Assembly (NCBI RefSeq): GCF_017745275.1
Contig: NZ_JAGHZS010000002.1
Location: 359,859-423,858 of the forward strand
Direction: 5' to 3'
Source of the DNA: Chitinophaga sp.
GTDB taxonomy: Bacteria; Bacteroidota; Bacteroidia; Chitinophagales; Chitinophagaceae
Length of the DNA stretch: 64,000 bases
This document shows, piece after piece, positions 52,259 to 60,772 of the stretch (its first letter is position 1; every line of letters begins with the position of its first letter). The position numbers and the translations under genes were made by a program. The notes under the pieces were generated by a model. It was not told the origin of the DNA. It searched no databases and worked only from the letters and a program-made list of their open reading frames with translations.

Positions 52259-52338
52259 TAGCTGTTAGCTTCTAGCAAAATGCAGCGAAGATGATGTTAG
52301 GTCGATCTTCGCTGCATTTTGCTAGAAGCTAACAGCTA
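52259..52338. repeat. Long perfect inverted repeat, 34-base arms
   Basis: Arms 52259-52292 and 52305-52338 are perfect reverse complements with a 12-base loop. The left side carries three copies of AGCTGTTAGC (52223, 52246 and 52260), one of them inside the MarR-like coding end. The right arm contains the stop codon of the convergent DUF4198 gene. It belongs in style to the hairpins at 21302 and 28202 but uses different words. Confidence 0.9.
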
Positions 52339-53049
52339 TTTCGCTACTTCCATGCACCAGGTTACACAGTGCCAGGTCTTTTTAAATGCCTGCCCTTCAT
52401 GCTCACCGCTGTTGGTATCCGTGAAGGTGCCTTCCAGCATATACCGGCCCACCCATGCAGGGGAGAACGTAATATCGCCCTGTTGATTGGCTTTGATTTT
52501 TTTTGACCATCCTTCTGCGGATTGGATGGTAACGTCACCACCTGGTGGTGCTGCCTTTTTATAGCTCAGTTGAATCTTTTCCGGCTGGTGGAGTTTAGGC
52601 CTCTGTTGATGATTTGCCAGTAGTACAAAATCCGTATAGGCGGGCACGTTATCTACTCCTTTGAGCGAGCCGTTTACTTTTACCAGCCCCAATGCATAAT
52701 AGTGAATTTTACTGTCCCCATAAATGGCCTGCACAGTATGGTCAATGGATAACACATGTGCGCCGGCTACTTTCGGTGTAAAGGTCGCCGCAAAGTGGTT
52801 GCCGGCCGGTGTACAGGTGAGTGGTGTTTTTTGTCCGTCGGGGGTAACAAGGAACAACGTAAAGGCCGACATATTGCTGAACCAGTGCTGGGTGGAGTCG
52901 CGCTCATTTTCAGAGAATTCACCAAAGAATACTTTAACGGTTTGTGCCTGCCCGATTTTACCATTGGTGTCTGTCTCAATCCAGATGGCATGGGCAAAAA
53001 GCGCTTGTATGCTGCAGCATAAAATAACAGAAAACAGGAATTTTTTCAT
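52336..53049 (-). CDS. DUF4198 periplasmic protein
   Basis: 237 residues with signal peptide ending LFAHA. After cleavage the mature chain begins with HAIWIETD, the histidine-led start of DUF4198 proteins, followed by VKVFFGEFSENE, AGAHVLSIDHTV and the C-terminal GRYMLEGTFTDTN. These secreted proteins of beta-sandwich type occur next to metal transporters (for example cobalt/nickel); no transporter is linked here. The function is unproven. Confidence 0.85.
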   Translation of the reverse strand: MKKFLFSVILCCSIQALFAHAIWIETDTNGKIGQAQTVKVFFGEFSENERDSTQHWFSNMSAFTLFLVTPDGQKTPLTCTPAGNHFAATFTPKVAGAHVLSIDHTVQAIYGDSKIHYYALGLVKVNGSLKGVDNVPAYTDFVLLANHQQRPKLHQPEKIQLSYKKAAPPGGDVTIQSAEGWSKKIKANQQGDITFSPAWVGRYMLEGTFTDTNSGEHEGQAFKKTWHCVTWCMEVAK

Positions 53050-53185
53050 TCTATTTATATTTAGATCATTACAGCCGATAAAACTAGTATGCGATGGTCA
53101 GGATAACTTTTCAAAAGAGGAAAATGATTTGCGCAATCGGGAAAAATGGCTGTGCCCCTGCAGGCATCGTTATAAACGCAGCGTG

Positions 53186-53296
53186 CTAGTGGATGCTATC
53201 AATTTTTCCGTCCACCAGGTGAATAGTTTGATCTGATTTAACCGTAATGTCTTCATCATGGGTGACCATCAGGATAGATGACATATGCCAGGCATG
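53186..53296 (-). pseudogene. Remnant of an ABC-transporter ATPase C-terminus
   Basis: On the minus strand, ending at the stop codon 53186-53188, the frame reads SSILMVTHDEDITVKSDQ, then TIHLVDGKIDSIH. This is the H-loop (VTHDE) and end of a LolD/MacB-type ATPase. Only about 36 residues remain; there is no Walker A, signature motif or start in the 140 bases upstream. It sits 140 bases downstream of the GbsR-type gene with an operator between, so a transporter operon controlled by that regulator was probably deleted. Confidence 0.75.
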
Positions 53297-53392
53297 AGCA
53301 GAGCGTCTGCTGTGTTGGTGGAATGTTGGGAGACATGGTTTGCCTTGTTGCTGTGGATGGTCAGTAATAAGAGGATACCTGTTTTTATTTCT

Positions 53393-53418
53393 ATTGGTTC
53401 TGAAATAAAAGAACCAAT
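53393..53418. promoter_or_regulatory. Operator palindrome downstream of the GbsR-type gene
   Basis: ATTGGTTCT (53393-53401) and AGAACCAAT (53410-53418) are perfect complements with an eight-base spacer. The core TTGGTTCT-N8-AGAACCAA is identical to the palindrome at 53939, including spacing, and is placed between the regulator gene and the ABC-ATPase remnant. Confidence 0.75.
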
Positions 53419-53434
53419 GAGTGCAAAAAAATGA

Positions 53435-53899
53435 TTACTTACTTTTTCTTTTTAACTCCACTGTTCTTTTCCATCTTTCGAGGATCAACGGAATTTCGAA
53501 CAACATCATTTTGTATAGTTCTGATACATCTTCCAGTTCTGCGTTGAAGTCGTCATCCACTTTTCTTGTTGCGCTGATGTCATCGAGTGCAGAATAGAAC
53601 TCCTTGATCTTTTGCGATAACGTTACCTCGCTGAACATATTATGTATGCTAACAGAGAAGTAGCGCTTTCTTTGCCCACCAATAGTTTTAGCTTCTATCA
53701 TCCGGGCAGACTCTAACATTTTCAGCGCATTGGATACGGCACTTTTACTGACACCAAAGTATCTTACCATTTGTTCGAAAGTGGCCTGGTGTTGTTCACT
53801 CAGCAACAGGTAAATGAATATCCTCGCCGCCACAGGGGTAAGCCCCATCGACTCCATTGTGTTACTGTGTTGTTCTATTTTCGCCCTGTATTTTTCCAA
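53435..53899 (-). CDS. GbsR/MarR-type transcriptional regulator
   Basis: 154 residues. Winged-helix core: TPVAARIFIYLLLSEQHQATFEQMVRYFGVSKSAVSNALKMLE, then GGQRKRYFSV as wing, and a helical C-terminus (QKIKEFYSALDDIS). This is the GbsR pattern. Such regulators often repress adjacent ABC exporters or osmolyte genes. Two copies of one palindrome, one upstream of its own gene and one downstream, indicate autoregulation and a second target. Confidence 0.88.
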   Translation of the reverse strand: MEKYRAKIEQHSNTMESMGLTPVAARIFIYLLLSEQHQATFEQMVRYFGVSKSAVSNALKMLESARMIEAKTIGGQRKRYFSVSIHNMFSEVTLSQKIKEFYSALDDISATRKVDDDFNAELEDVSELYKMMLFEIPLILERWKRTVELKRKSK

Positions 53900-53938
53900 T
53901 CCTGTTATAGATGTCAGGGTATAAAGGTAGAAAAGTTG

Positions 53939-53964
53939 TTTGGTTCTCTTTTAGGAGAACCAAA
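53939..53964. promoter_or_regulatory. Operator palindrome upstream of the GbsR-type gene
   Basis: TTTGGTTCTC (53939-53948) and GAGAACCAAA (53955-53964) are perfect complements with a six-base spacer; the shared core is TTGGTTCT-N8-AGAACCAA. It lies 40 bases upstream of the regulator start, the right place for autorepression. Confidence 0.75.
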
Positions 53965-54098
53965 TATTTTTTTTTCTTTCCCCTCAGCTCTATTATCTTT
54001 AAAAGCATCGTACTGATAGTAACGAGGATAGGAGCACGCCATACAGGTATCCTTCTGCCGGTGAAAACTAAATTTATCTTCCTATAAAATAAACTTAC

Positions 54099-54899
54099 AT
54101 GAGCAATACCGCCACAGAAAGAGCGCGGATGCCGGAAGGCGACAGCAGCGTTTTAGATAGCAGAAGTTTGGCCAACAGCTACGCCACTTTAATACCTGTT
54201 TTACGTGAGGGAATGCGTGTACTTGATGTAGGCTGTGGTACCGGCGCTATATCAGCAGGTATTGCCGCCGCAGTTGGTACTGCGGGCACCGTTATTGGTA
54301 TCGACAGCAGCACCCACTTAATCGCCAAAGGGCAGCAGGATCATGCCGCTGTGCCTCAACTGACACTGCTTACAGCCGATTTGTTTACTTATGACCCAGA
54401 AGAAAAATTTGACCTGATTGTTGCCGCCCGCGTGCTGCAATGGTTAAATAATCCAGCAGAAGCATTGCGGCATTTGAAGTCGCTGTTACGCCCCGGAGGT
54501 ATCCTGTCGATACTGGATTACAATCACACCCAACTGGAATGGACACCTGCGCCACCTGCCGCCATGCAGCACTTCTACGACGCCTTTCTTCGCTGGCGCG
54601 CAGATGCGGGCATGGATAACGATATGGCGGATCATTTGCCGGATATTTTTTCGCAGTTGGAATTACACCACATCGAAACATTATCCGCCGATGAAGTGTA
54701 TACCCGTAGCCACCCGGCATTTGCAGAAAAAGTAGGTATCTGGTCTAAGGTAGCGGAACTGCGCGGCCCGCAAATGGTGGCTGCCGGAGTTGTTACAGAA
54801 GCAGAAAGACTGGCCGCCATCACGGCATATGATGCTTGGATAAATACGGCCGCAGAAAAAATGGTGATGAAATTGAAGGAAGTGCGGGCCACTGTTTGA
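54099..54899 (+). CDS. Class I SAM-dependent methyltransferase
   Basis: 266 residues of a Rossmann methyltransferase: motif I VLDVGCGTGAISAG (near 40-53), post-I acid VIGIDSSTH, motif II FDLIVAARVLQWL and motif III LLRPGGILSILDYNH. The C-terminal part (about 170-260) is helical and may select the acceptor. The substrate is unknown (ubiquinone/menaquinone-type and antibiotic-type enzymes look alike). The phosphatase gene follows 27 bases later on the same strand and may be co-transcribed. Confidence 0.92.
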   Translation: MSNTATERARMPEGDSSVLDSRSLANSYATLIPVLREGMRVLDVGCGTGAISAGIAAAVGTAGTVIGIDSSTHLIAKGQQDHAAVPQLTLLTADLFTYDPEEKFDLIVAARVLQWLNNPAEALRHLKSLLRPGGILSILDYNHTQLEWTPAPPAAMQHFYDAFLRWRADAGMDNDMADHLPDIFSQLELHHIETLSADEVYTRSHPAFAEKVGIWSKVAELRGPQMVAAGVVTEAERLAAITAYDAWINTAAEKMVMKLKEVRATV

Positions 54900-54925
54900 G
54901 TCTATAAAATGGAATCCATCATTAC

Positions 54926-55414
54926 ATGAAAACACGCATTTATTGGCTGGAGAAATTTCCCAATGGTGCCTCCTTAGGCATCATGCCACGGCCCCGTGGC
55001 GACGACTGGCTCGAAGATGATATCCGCAGCATCAAAAAGCAGGGCGTAGATGTATTGGTGTGCCTGCTGGAACCCGCTGAAATAAGGGAGTTAGCGCTTA
55101 CGATGGAGCAGGTAACTGCCATCAGAAATGGTCTCCGGTTTATTCATTTCCCTTTCCCGGACCGGGAAGCGCCCCCCACCGGCTCTTACACAGAAAAGTT
55201 GCTTCGCACATTGGAAGCAGCTATCGACAACGGTGAAACTATTTGTATACATTGCAGGATGGGCATCGGCAGATCTGCGATCATTGCCGGCAGCCTGATG
55301 CTCCTAAAAGGTGCCCGCTATGATGACCTGCTCGCCAAAATCAGCAAAGCCCGTGGCCTTAAAGTGCCGGATACTGCCGAACAGGAGTCCTGGTTGAAAA
55401 GCAGGGCGAGGTAA
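54926..55414 (+). CDS. Dual-specificity/tyrosine phosphatase-like protein
   Basis: 162 residues. The phosphatase loop IHCRMGIGRSAII carries the C-x5-R signature (Cys110, Arg116), and FPFPDREAPP supplies the general acid Asp79. The fold matches cysteine-based dual-specificity phosphatases of the bacterial CDKN3-like type (PRPRGDDWLEDDI at the start). It would remove phosphate from protein tyrosine/serine or a small molecule. It follows the methyltransferase gene closely. Confidence 0.9.
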   Translation: MKTRIYWLEKFPNGASLGIMPRPRGDDWLEDDIRSIKKQGVDVLVCLLEPAEIRELALTMEQVTAIRNGLRFIHFPFPDREAPPTGSYTEKLLRTLEAAIDNGETICIHCRMGIGRSAIIAGSLMLLKGARYDDLLAKISKARGLKVPDTAEQESWLKSRAR

Positions 55415-55549
55415 TGACAAACAATGATAATACCGGTCATTACCTGTATCAAAAACGGACATATTAAAAAATAAATACTGCTTAATGTACTGGCGTTTAT
55501 TTCGGTCAACCATGGCATAGTTTTTCAATGTCTCCCATAACTGATATAA

Positions 55550-57919
55550 ATGATCATGATAAGCAACTATTTCCGCATTGCCTGGCGTAATCTTGTCCGC
55601 AACAAAACATTTTCTGCTATTAACATTATGGGATTGGCGCTGGGCATGGCCTGCAGCCTGTTAATGTTATTGTGGGTACAGGACGAACGCAGCATGGATC
55701 AGTTTCATGTTAATCATGATTACCTCTACCAGGTATACCTGCGTCAATCTGCCGATGGCAAAGTAGATGGTAGTTATCTCACGCAAGGCCTGCTGGCAGA
55801 CGCTTTAAAGAAAGATGTGCCTGAAGTGGAGCTGGCCAGCGGATGGCAGGCATATCCTCCCATTGCTTTCCAGGCAAATAATAAAGCGGTAAAAATGGCG
55901 GGAGGCTATGCCGGCGCAGATTTCTTACGCATGTTCAGTTACCCTTTACTGCACGGAGATAAAGATGTTACCCTGGGAGCTCCCGGCACTATTGCTATTT
56001 CCAGGCATATGGCGGAATTATTTTTCGGAAGCCCGGAAAAAGCCATTGGTCAGCTGATCCGCTATGAAGATACCACCAGCCTGGCTATTAACGCGGTATT
56101 TGAAATACCCGCCGCCTCGTCTGTTCAATTTGATTTTATTCGTAGCTGGGATGATTTTGTGGCCACCAACCCGTGGGCAAAAACCTGGGGCAGCGCAAGT
56201 CCAGCTACGTATATCCAGCTCCGTGCCCAGGCTGACCCTGCCAAAGTAGCTGCCAGGCTGAAAGAGTTTCTCTATCACTATCAACCTAAAAATAAAGAAT
56301 CAACCACTGAACTGGGATTGCAACCCTATGGCGAAAAGTACCTCCACAGCACTTTTGAAGAAGGACATCCGGCCGGCGGCCGTATCGCATACGTAAGGCT
56401 CTTTACCCTGCTGGCTGTTTTTATTTTGCTCATCGCCTGCATTAACTTTATGAACCTCGCCACCGCACATGCTGCCAAAAGAGCCAAAGAAGTAGGCGTG
56501 AGAAAAGTGGTGGGCGCCCGTCGTGGTGTATTAATCAGCCAGTTTATCGGGGAAGCACTCCTGTTGGTATTTGTAGCGACAGGCATCGCCGTATTGGTAT
56601 CCATCTTACTATTACCTGCATTTAATCACCTCAGTGGAAAGCAACTTTACCTGCCATTCGACAAGGGCACTTTTTGGCTGGTATTATCCGGATTAGTACT
56701 GTTAACCGGCTTCGTAGCCGGCAGTTATCCCGCCTTGTTTTTATCCTCCCTGCACCCGGCCCGTGTGCTGAAAGGTGGCCTGAAATTCAGCAGCGGCGGC
56801 GCTCATTTCCGCAAAGGTCTCGTTGTTTTCCAGTTTGTCTTGTCTATTGTGTTGATAGTGGGAATGATGGTGATATACCGGCAAATGGATTATATACAAA
56901 CTAAAAACCTGGGCTACGACCGGCAACATTTACTCTATATTCCACTGGAAGGTGAACTGCTCTCCAAATACGATGTATTTAAGGAACAGGCTATGAACAT
57001 ACCCGGTGTGCTGGCCATCACAAAGATGAAGGAATCGCCGACAGTGATTGAGCATCATAAAGGCGGCATTAACTGGACTGGTAAAGATCCCAGCCAGGAT
57101 GTTTCTTTCGCAGATGCTGCAGTGGGCTACGACTTTGTAAAAACTATGCGCCTGCAACTTCTAGATGGACGCGATTTTTCCCGCGAATACGGGAATGATT
57201 CCGGCAGTTATATTTTAAATGAAGCGGCTGTTAAAAGAACGGGGTATACAAATCCCATAGGGCAGCCTTTTACACTCGGTAGTGTACCCGGAAAAATTAT
57301 TGGCGTCCTGAAAGACTTCCACTTTACATCCATGCACGAAACGATATCGCCGCTGGTGATTCGCCTGGATAACCGTCCCAAATGGGGCACCATCCTGGTG
57401 CGTACCACCGGTGCTAAAACCAAAACGGTACTGGCTGAATTGACTGGTATCTGCAAAAATATAAACCCTAATTTCCCGTTTACGTACCAGTTTTCCGATG
57501 AAGAATATACGCGGCTATACAAGAGTGAGCAGTTGGTGAGCCAGTTATGCAACTACTTCGCCGCACTCGCTATTTTCATTTCCTGTTTAGGATTGTTTGG
57601 CCTGGCGCTGTTTACAGCCGGACAACGCACCAAAGAAATCGGCGTCCGGAAAGTATTAGGCGCTTCCGCCACCAATATCTTCCTGCTGCTGTCTTCCAGC
57701 TTTCTCCAGCCCGTAGTAATAGGAATGGCCATTGCCACACCTTTGGCGTGGCTGGCCATGCATCATTGGCTGAAAAATTTTGCCTATAAAGTTGAGCTGG
57801 ATTGGTGGGTGTTTGGCCTGGCAGGTATCGTTACGCTTGTCATCGCGTTGGTTACCGTGAGCTTTCAGAGTGTACGTGCCGCCGTGATGAATCCCGTGAA
57901 AAGTTTAAGAACAGAGTAG
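55550..57919 (+). CDS. FtsX/MacB-type ABC transporter permease
   Basis: 789 residues (ATG 55556 is an alternative start). One N-terminal helix (NIMGLALGMACSLLMLLWV) anchors a large periplasmic MacB-PCD domain; helices near 285, 335 and 380 (FTLLAVFILLIACINFMNL, EVGVRKVVGARRGVL) form the first FtsX unit; a second MacB-PCD plus FtsX unit follows (KEIGVRKVLGASATNIFLLL near 690-710). Such duplicated permeases are common in Bacteroidota. No ATPase gene is linked. They work with MacB-like ATPases in export or envelope stress. The gene at 61145 encodes a paralogue. Confidence 0.92.
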   Translation: MIMISNYFRIAWRNLVRNKTFSAINIMGLALGMACSLLMLLWVQDERSMDQFHVNHDYLYQVYLRQSADGKVDGSYLTQGLLADALKKDVPEVELASGWQAYPPIAFQANNKAVKMAGGYAGADFLRMFSYPLLHGDKDVTLGAPGTIAISRHMAELFFGSPEKAIGQLIRYEDTTSLAINAVFEIPAASSVQFDFIRSWDDFVATNPWAKTWGSASPATYIQLRAQADPAKVAARLKEFLYHYQPKNKESTTELGLQPYGEKYLHSTFEEGHPAGGRIAYVRLFTLLAVFILLIACINFMNLATAHAAKRAKEVGVRKVVGARRGVLISQFIGEALLLVFVATGIAVLVSILLLPAFNHLSGKQLYLPFDKGTFWLVLSGLVLLTGFVAGSYPALFLSSLHPARVLKGGLKFSSGGAHFRKGLVVFQFVLSIVLIVGMMVIYRQMDYIQTKNLGYDRQHLLYIPLEGELLSKYDVFKEQAMNIPGVLAITKMKESPTVIEHHKGGINWTGKDPSQDVSFADAAVGYDFVKTMRLQLLDGRDFSREYGNDSGSYILNEAAVKRTGYTNPIGQPFTLGSVPGKIIGVLKDFHFTSMHETISPLVIRLDNRPKWGTILVRTTGAKTKTVLAELTGICKNINPNFPFTYQFSDEEYTRLYKSEQLVSQLCNYFAALAIFISCLGLFGLALFTAGQRTKEIGVRKVLGASATNIFLLLSSSFLQPVVIGMAIATPLAWLAMHHWLKNFAYKVELDWWVFGLAGIVTLVIALVTVSFQSVRAAVMNPVKSLRTE

Positions 57920-57922
57920 CGT

Positions 57923-58492
57923 TTATTTCATCGCTTTTTTCCGTAACCGGCTTAATGTTTCCGGTGTCATGCCCATCATGGAAGCCAGGTACTGTAACGG
58001 TACCAGGTTAAACAGCTCCCCATGTTGCTGCAACAGCTGATGGTAGCGCTGCTCGGCTGTTAGCGACAACAGGTTAAAGATGCGGTCTTCCATCAGGGTA
58101 AAACAACGTGCAATAAACAGTTTCTCTAACAGGTGCCATTGCGGAATATGCTGACCAATATTATGGTAATCCGTTTTGTTGATCGTATAAAACTCACAAT
58201 CTGCCAGTGCCACAATGTTATACCTGGAAGGTTTGTTGAAAATAATCCCAGCCAGGTCTGTTACGAAATAGCCTTGATAAGAAATCCACTGCGTAATTTC
58301 TTTCTCCTCACTGTTGGCATATACACGGAGTAACCCCGACTTATGAAAACTCAGCTGATCGCAGATGCGGCCGGCTTTCAGGAAGTATTCTCCCTTGGAT
58401 AGGGTGGTGAGCTGAAAGAAGGGTGTAATCTTTTCTATTTCTTCTTTCGGGATGCCAAAGTAGCCGTTGATATATTGTGCCAGTTCTGTCAA
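57923..58492 (-). CDS. Crp/Fnr-family regulator
   Basis: 189 residues. A cyclic-nucleotide-binding-like domain (LTTLSKGEYFLKAGRICDQLSFHKSGLLRVY, then ADCEFYTINKTDY) precedes a short helix-turn-helix (LVPLQYLASMMGMTPETLSRLRKKA). The set of residues binding cAMP is incomplete, as usual for Bacteroidota members, so the ligand is unknown. It is convergent with the permease gene at 55550, with three bases between stops. Confidence 0.9.
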   Translation of the reverse strand: MTELAQYINGYFGIPKEEIEKITPFFQLTTLSKGEYFLKAGRICDQLSFHKSGLLRVYANSEEKEITQWISYQGYFVTDLAGIIFNKPSRYNIVALADCEFYTINKTDYHNIGQHIPQWHLLEKLFIARCFTLMEDRIFNLLSLTAEQRYHQLLQQHGELFNLVPLQYLASMMGMTPETLSRLRKKAMK

Positions 58493-58592
58493 TGGAGATG
58501 TATTTTGATGGGAAGTTAGGGTTTCCGGAGGAGAAGAATACGTTTTTTTGGTTACCTTCCCTCAGTGAATACGCTTAATCCCTGTTTAACTT

Positions 58593-58910
58593 ATGTATTT
58601 AAAGCTTTTTGAAGTTTTCCAATCTAACTTTCTAAAGGTAAGTTTGCTAACCTGTTTCCTGATGGCTTGTAAAAGTAATAATGCGCAGCTGTCAGAAGAG
58701 GAAAAAGTACTGATGATAGCGAAAGATACCGCTATTAAGGTTTATGGAAAAAGAATCATACAAGGAGAGCTCCCACTGGTGGCCACGAAGAAGAATGATT
58801 CCCTTTGGGTAGTCGAAGGAACTATGCCAGATGGATTTGTGGGGGGTACGGTATATGTTGAAATATTAAGAGATAGTTTGAAGGTGGTGAGAATGACGCA
58901 TTATAAGTGA
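58593..58910 (+). CDS. NTF2-fold immunity-type lipoprotein
   Basis: 105 residues with a lipoprotein-like start (LLTCFLMACKSNN, Cys near 26). The rest matches NTF2-fold immunity proteins: AIKVYGKRIIQGELPLVATKK, NDSLWVVEGTMPDGFVGGTVYVEIL with the diagnostic W-V-V-E-G and G-G-T-x-Y. Such proteins neutralise polymorphic toxins. No toxin gene is visible here; it opens a run of small AT-rich genes up to 61153. Confidence 0.8.
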   Translation: MYLKLFEVFQSNFLKVSLLTCFLMACKSNNAQLSEEEKVLMIAKDTAIKVYGKRIIQGELPLVATKKNDSLWVVEGTMPDGFVGGTVYVEILRDSLKVVRMTHYK

Positions 58911-58935
58911 TTATTAAATTTGAATATCATGGGAA

Positions 58936-59487
58936 ATGGCATCTTTCGTTAAAAAAGGCAATAAGGTATTTATTGATTACAAGTATTTGATAGGTATCAC
59001 TGCCAGCTTCAGGCAAGTGGATTTATCGCTTGATAGATCCAGGTGGAACGATTGGGAGGAGTTATGTTTGTTTTATAAGGAAAGATCAGATGCAGAATAT
59101 TTTTTTGATTTTTTTATAGGCGTGTGTAAGCAACTTAATTTATCTCCTAAATATTATGGATTATCATGGAGATCATATAGGGTTGACGCTATTGTCTCCA
59201 GGATTTTTCGACGGTTTTTTTTGCCGCAAAACTATGTGACTATTCAGGAGTTGGAAACGGGTTATTACCTGCTAAACGAATTTAAGGGCTTGTTAGCAAA
59301 TAAATCTACCGAGCCTAAAGATATGGAGCCTGTGCGTTACCGGATTGCCGTTTTTTACGCCAATTGGCTATGGCCTAAGTTGAAGCGGAGAGATTATTGG
59401 GAGGTCATGAAGGTGGAACATTATTTTCAAAATGAGCGGTTGGTGACGCGGTCATTGGAGGAGCTTACAGGATTCAGAGTACAATAA
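58936..59487 (+). CDS. Hypothetical protein in the small-gene island
   Basis: 183 residues from ATG 58936. Helical and rich in aromatic residues (YKYLIGITASFRQ, YWEVMKVEHYFQNERLV); it has no signal peptide. Not recognised. It lies 26 bases downstream of the NTF2-type gene and in one direction with the following genes, so an immunity or antitoxin role is inferred from context only. Confidence 0.6.
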   Translation: MASFVKKGNKVFIDYKYLIGITASFRQVDLSLDRSRWNDWEELCLFYKERSDAEYFFDFFIGVCKQLNLSPKYYGLSWRSYRVDAIVSRIFRRFFLPQNYVTIQELETGYYLLNEFKGLLANKSTEPKDMEPVRYRIAVFYANWLWPKLKRRDYWEVMKVEHYFQNERLVTRSLEELTGFRVQ

Positions 59488-59498
59488 TTTAGAAATGT

Positions 59499-59864
59499 AT
59501 GATAGATGAAATAGTTAAACGGTATGGAGATTTTTCAGACGCACTCATTTGGAGGTTTTCTTTTGAGAGCAATGTTCACAGTGCTTCCGGAAAAGGAAGC
59601 ATAGAAGTGCTGATTAACTGTATGAATCATGAGGGTAATTTTGAATGGGAAAGGATAATATTAGTTTTTGAAGAAGTATTGTGTTTTCGGTTTGCTGAAA
59701 ATAGAAGAACCTCATCTGTAGTAGTAAATGCTGTAATGATAAAGCAAGAACACGATGAGATTGTTTTTGATTTTTTTCCATTGATATTGGCAGATGGAAT
59801 AGCTGAGAACCCTCAATCTGATTTAATTATCCGGTGCAAACGGGTTAAATACACCAGCGTGTGA
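59499..59864 (+). CDS. Hypothetical immunity-like protein
   Basis: 121 residues from ATG 59499, 12 bases after the previous gene. Alternating strands and helices (GKGSIEVLINCMNHEGNFEWERIILVFEEVL) resemble small immunity or DUF proteins that bind a single partner. No signal peptide. The family is not recognised. Confidence 0.6.
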   Translation: MIDEIVKRYGDFSDALIWRFSFESNVHSASGKGSIEVLINCMNHEGNFEWERIILVFEEVLCFRFAENRRTSSVVVNAVMIKQEHDEIVFDFFPLILADGIAENPQSDLIIRCKRVKYTSV

Positions 59865-59901
59865 AAAGTAATTGAATGTTCAAATCTATAAATATGATGT
59901 A

Positions 59902-60279
59902 ATGAATTTTGATTTTGATGACCAGTATTGGCACGACTCAACTCTCGAAAGTATCTTCCTCGACAGGAGAGATCCAGGGAATAATGATATTATAGAGATG
60001 GTTATTGACTGGTATGAAGGCCATCCAAAGTCAAAAATCATATTTAGAGGAGTCTGTTTATTTAAGGCTGCTATGAATTCGGGAATTAAGGTGAAGGAAT
60101 CAATAGATATGGCTTATATCGCACCTGCCGATGATCCGGATTTATTGAACTTTTATAAGATATGGAAAGGCGCTTTTGATAACGTCAAATTGAATTGCTA
60201 CATTATTCAAACAAATTCTACAGGAAGTGAAATAAAAATACTGGCGGAAAGTGTTGAGATGGTGCCTTATAGCGTATAA
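59902..60279 (+). CDS. Hypothetical immunity-like protein
   Basis: 125 residues from ATG 59902 (a TTG at 59872 would add 10). The start NFDFDDQYWHDSTLESIFLDRRDPG with the W-H-D-S-x-L-E pattern is seen in several immunity-type families. Acidic overall. Same strand and close spacing with its neighbours. Confidence 0.62.
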   Translation: MNFDFDDQYWHDSTLESIFLDRRDPGNNDIIEMVIDWYEGHPKSKIIFRGVCLFKAAMNSGIKVKESIDMAYIAPADDPDLLNFYKIWKGAFDNVKLNCYIIQTNSTGSEIKILAESVEMVPYSV

Positions 60280-60291
60280 AGCACAAATTTT

Positions 60292-60759
60292 ATGATAGTT
60301 AGTGAGATAGCCCCTGGTATTATGTCTCATGAAAAAAAGTATTGTCAATTGAAAATTATTAAATGTCTTGTTCCTGCATTTTTCCTTCTTATCATCTGCG
60401 TTAACTGCTATTTAACCTTAGCTAAACATAGGCCATTGGACAAATTTGCATGCCTGATGCTATTTTTACTGGTACTGGCGTGGCTGGGAAAACGAAGTAT
60501 ATTTTGGATAACAGGTGCTGTGATCTGTTGTTACGGAATTTATAGTTTATTGTTTATAAGTCCAAAAGCTGCGGAAGCTACTTCTATGGAGTTTACATCT
60601 TCCTTAAACTATCTAATATTCGGGAGTAAGACAGGGGCTTCAATGCATCAACTAATCAGGTTGATACCTTTATTTTTCTATCCTTCTTTTTTTGTTTTTT
60701 GTATTATACAAATCAGAAAAAGGGTAATATTGCGTAAAAGCTATATTAGACCACAATAG
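60292..60759 (+). CDS. Small multi-helix membrane protein
   Basis: 155 residues with about four membrane segments: LVPAFFLLIICVNCYLTL, LDKFACLMLFLLVLAWLG, ITGAVICCYGIYSLLF and LIPLFFYPSFFVFCII. ATG 60322 is another start. Not recognised. AT-rich like the genes before it. Confidence 0.6.
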   Translation: MIVSEIAPGIMSHEKKYCQLKIIKCLVPAFFLLIICVNCYLTLAKHRPLDKFACLMLFLLVLAWLGKRSIFWITGAVICCYGIYSLLFISPKAAEATSMEFTSSLNYLIFGSKTGASMHQLIRLIPLFFYPSFFVFCIIQIRKRVILRKSYIRPQ

Positions 60760-60772
60760 CACCTAACAACCA

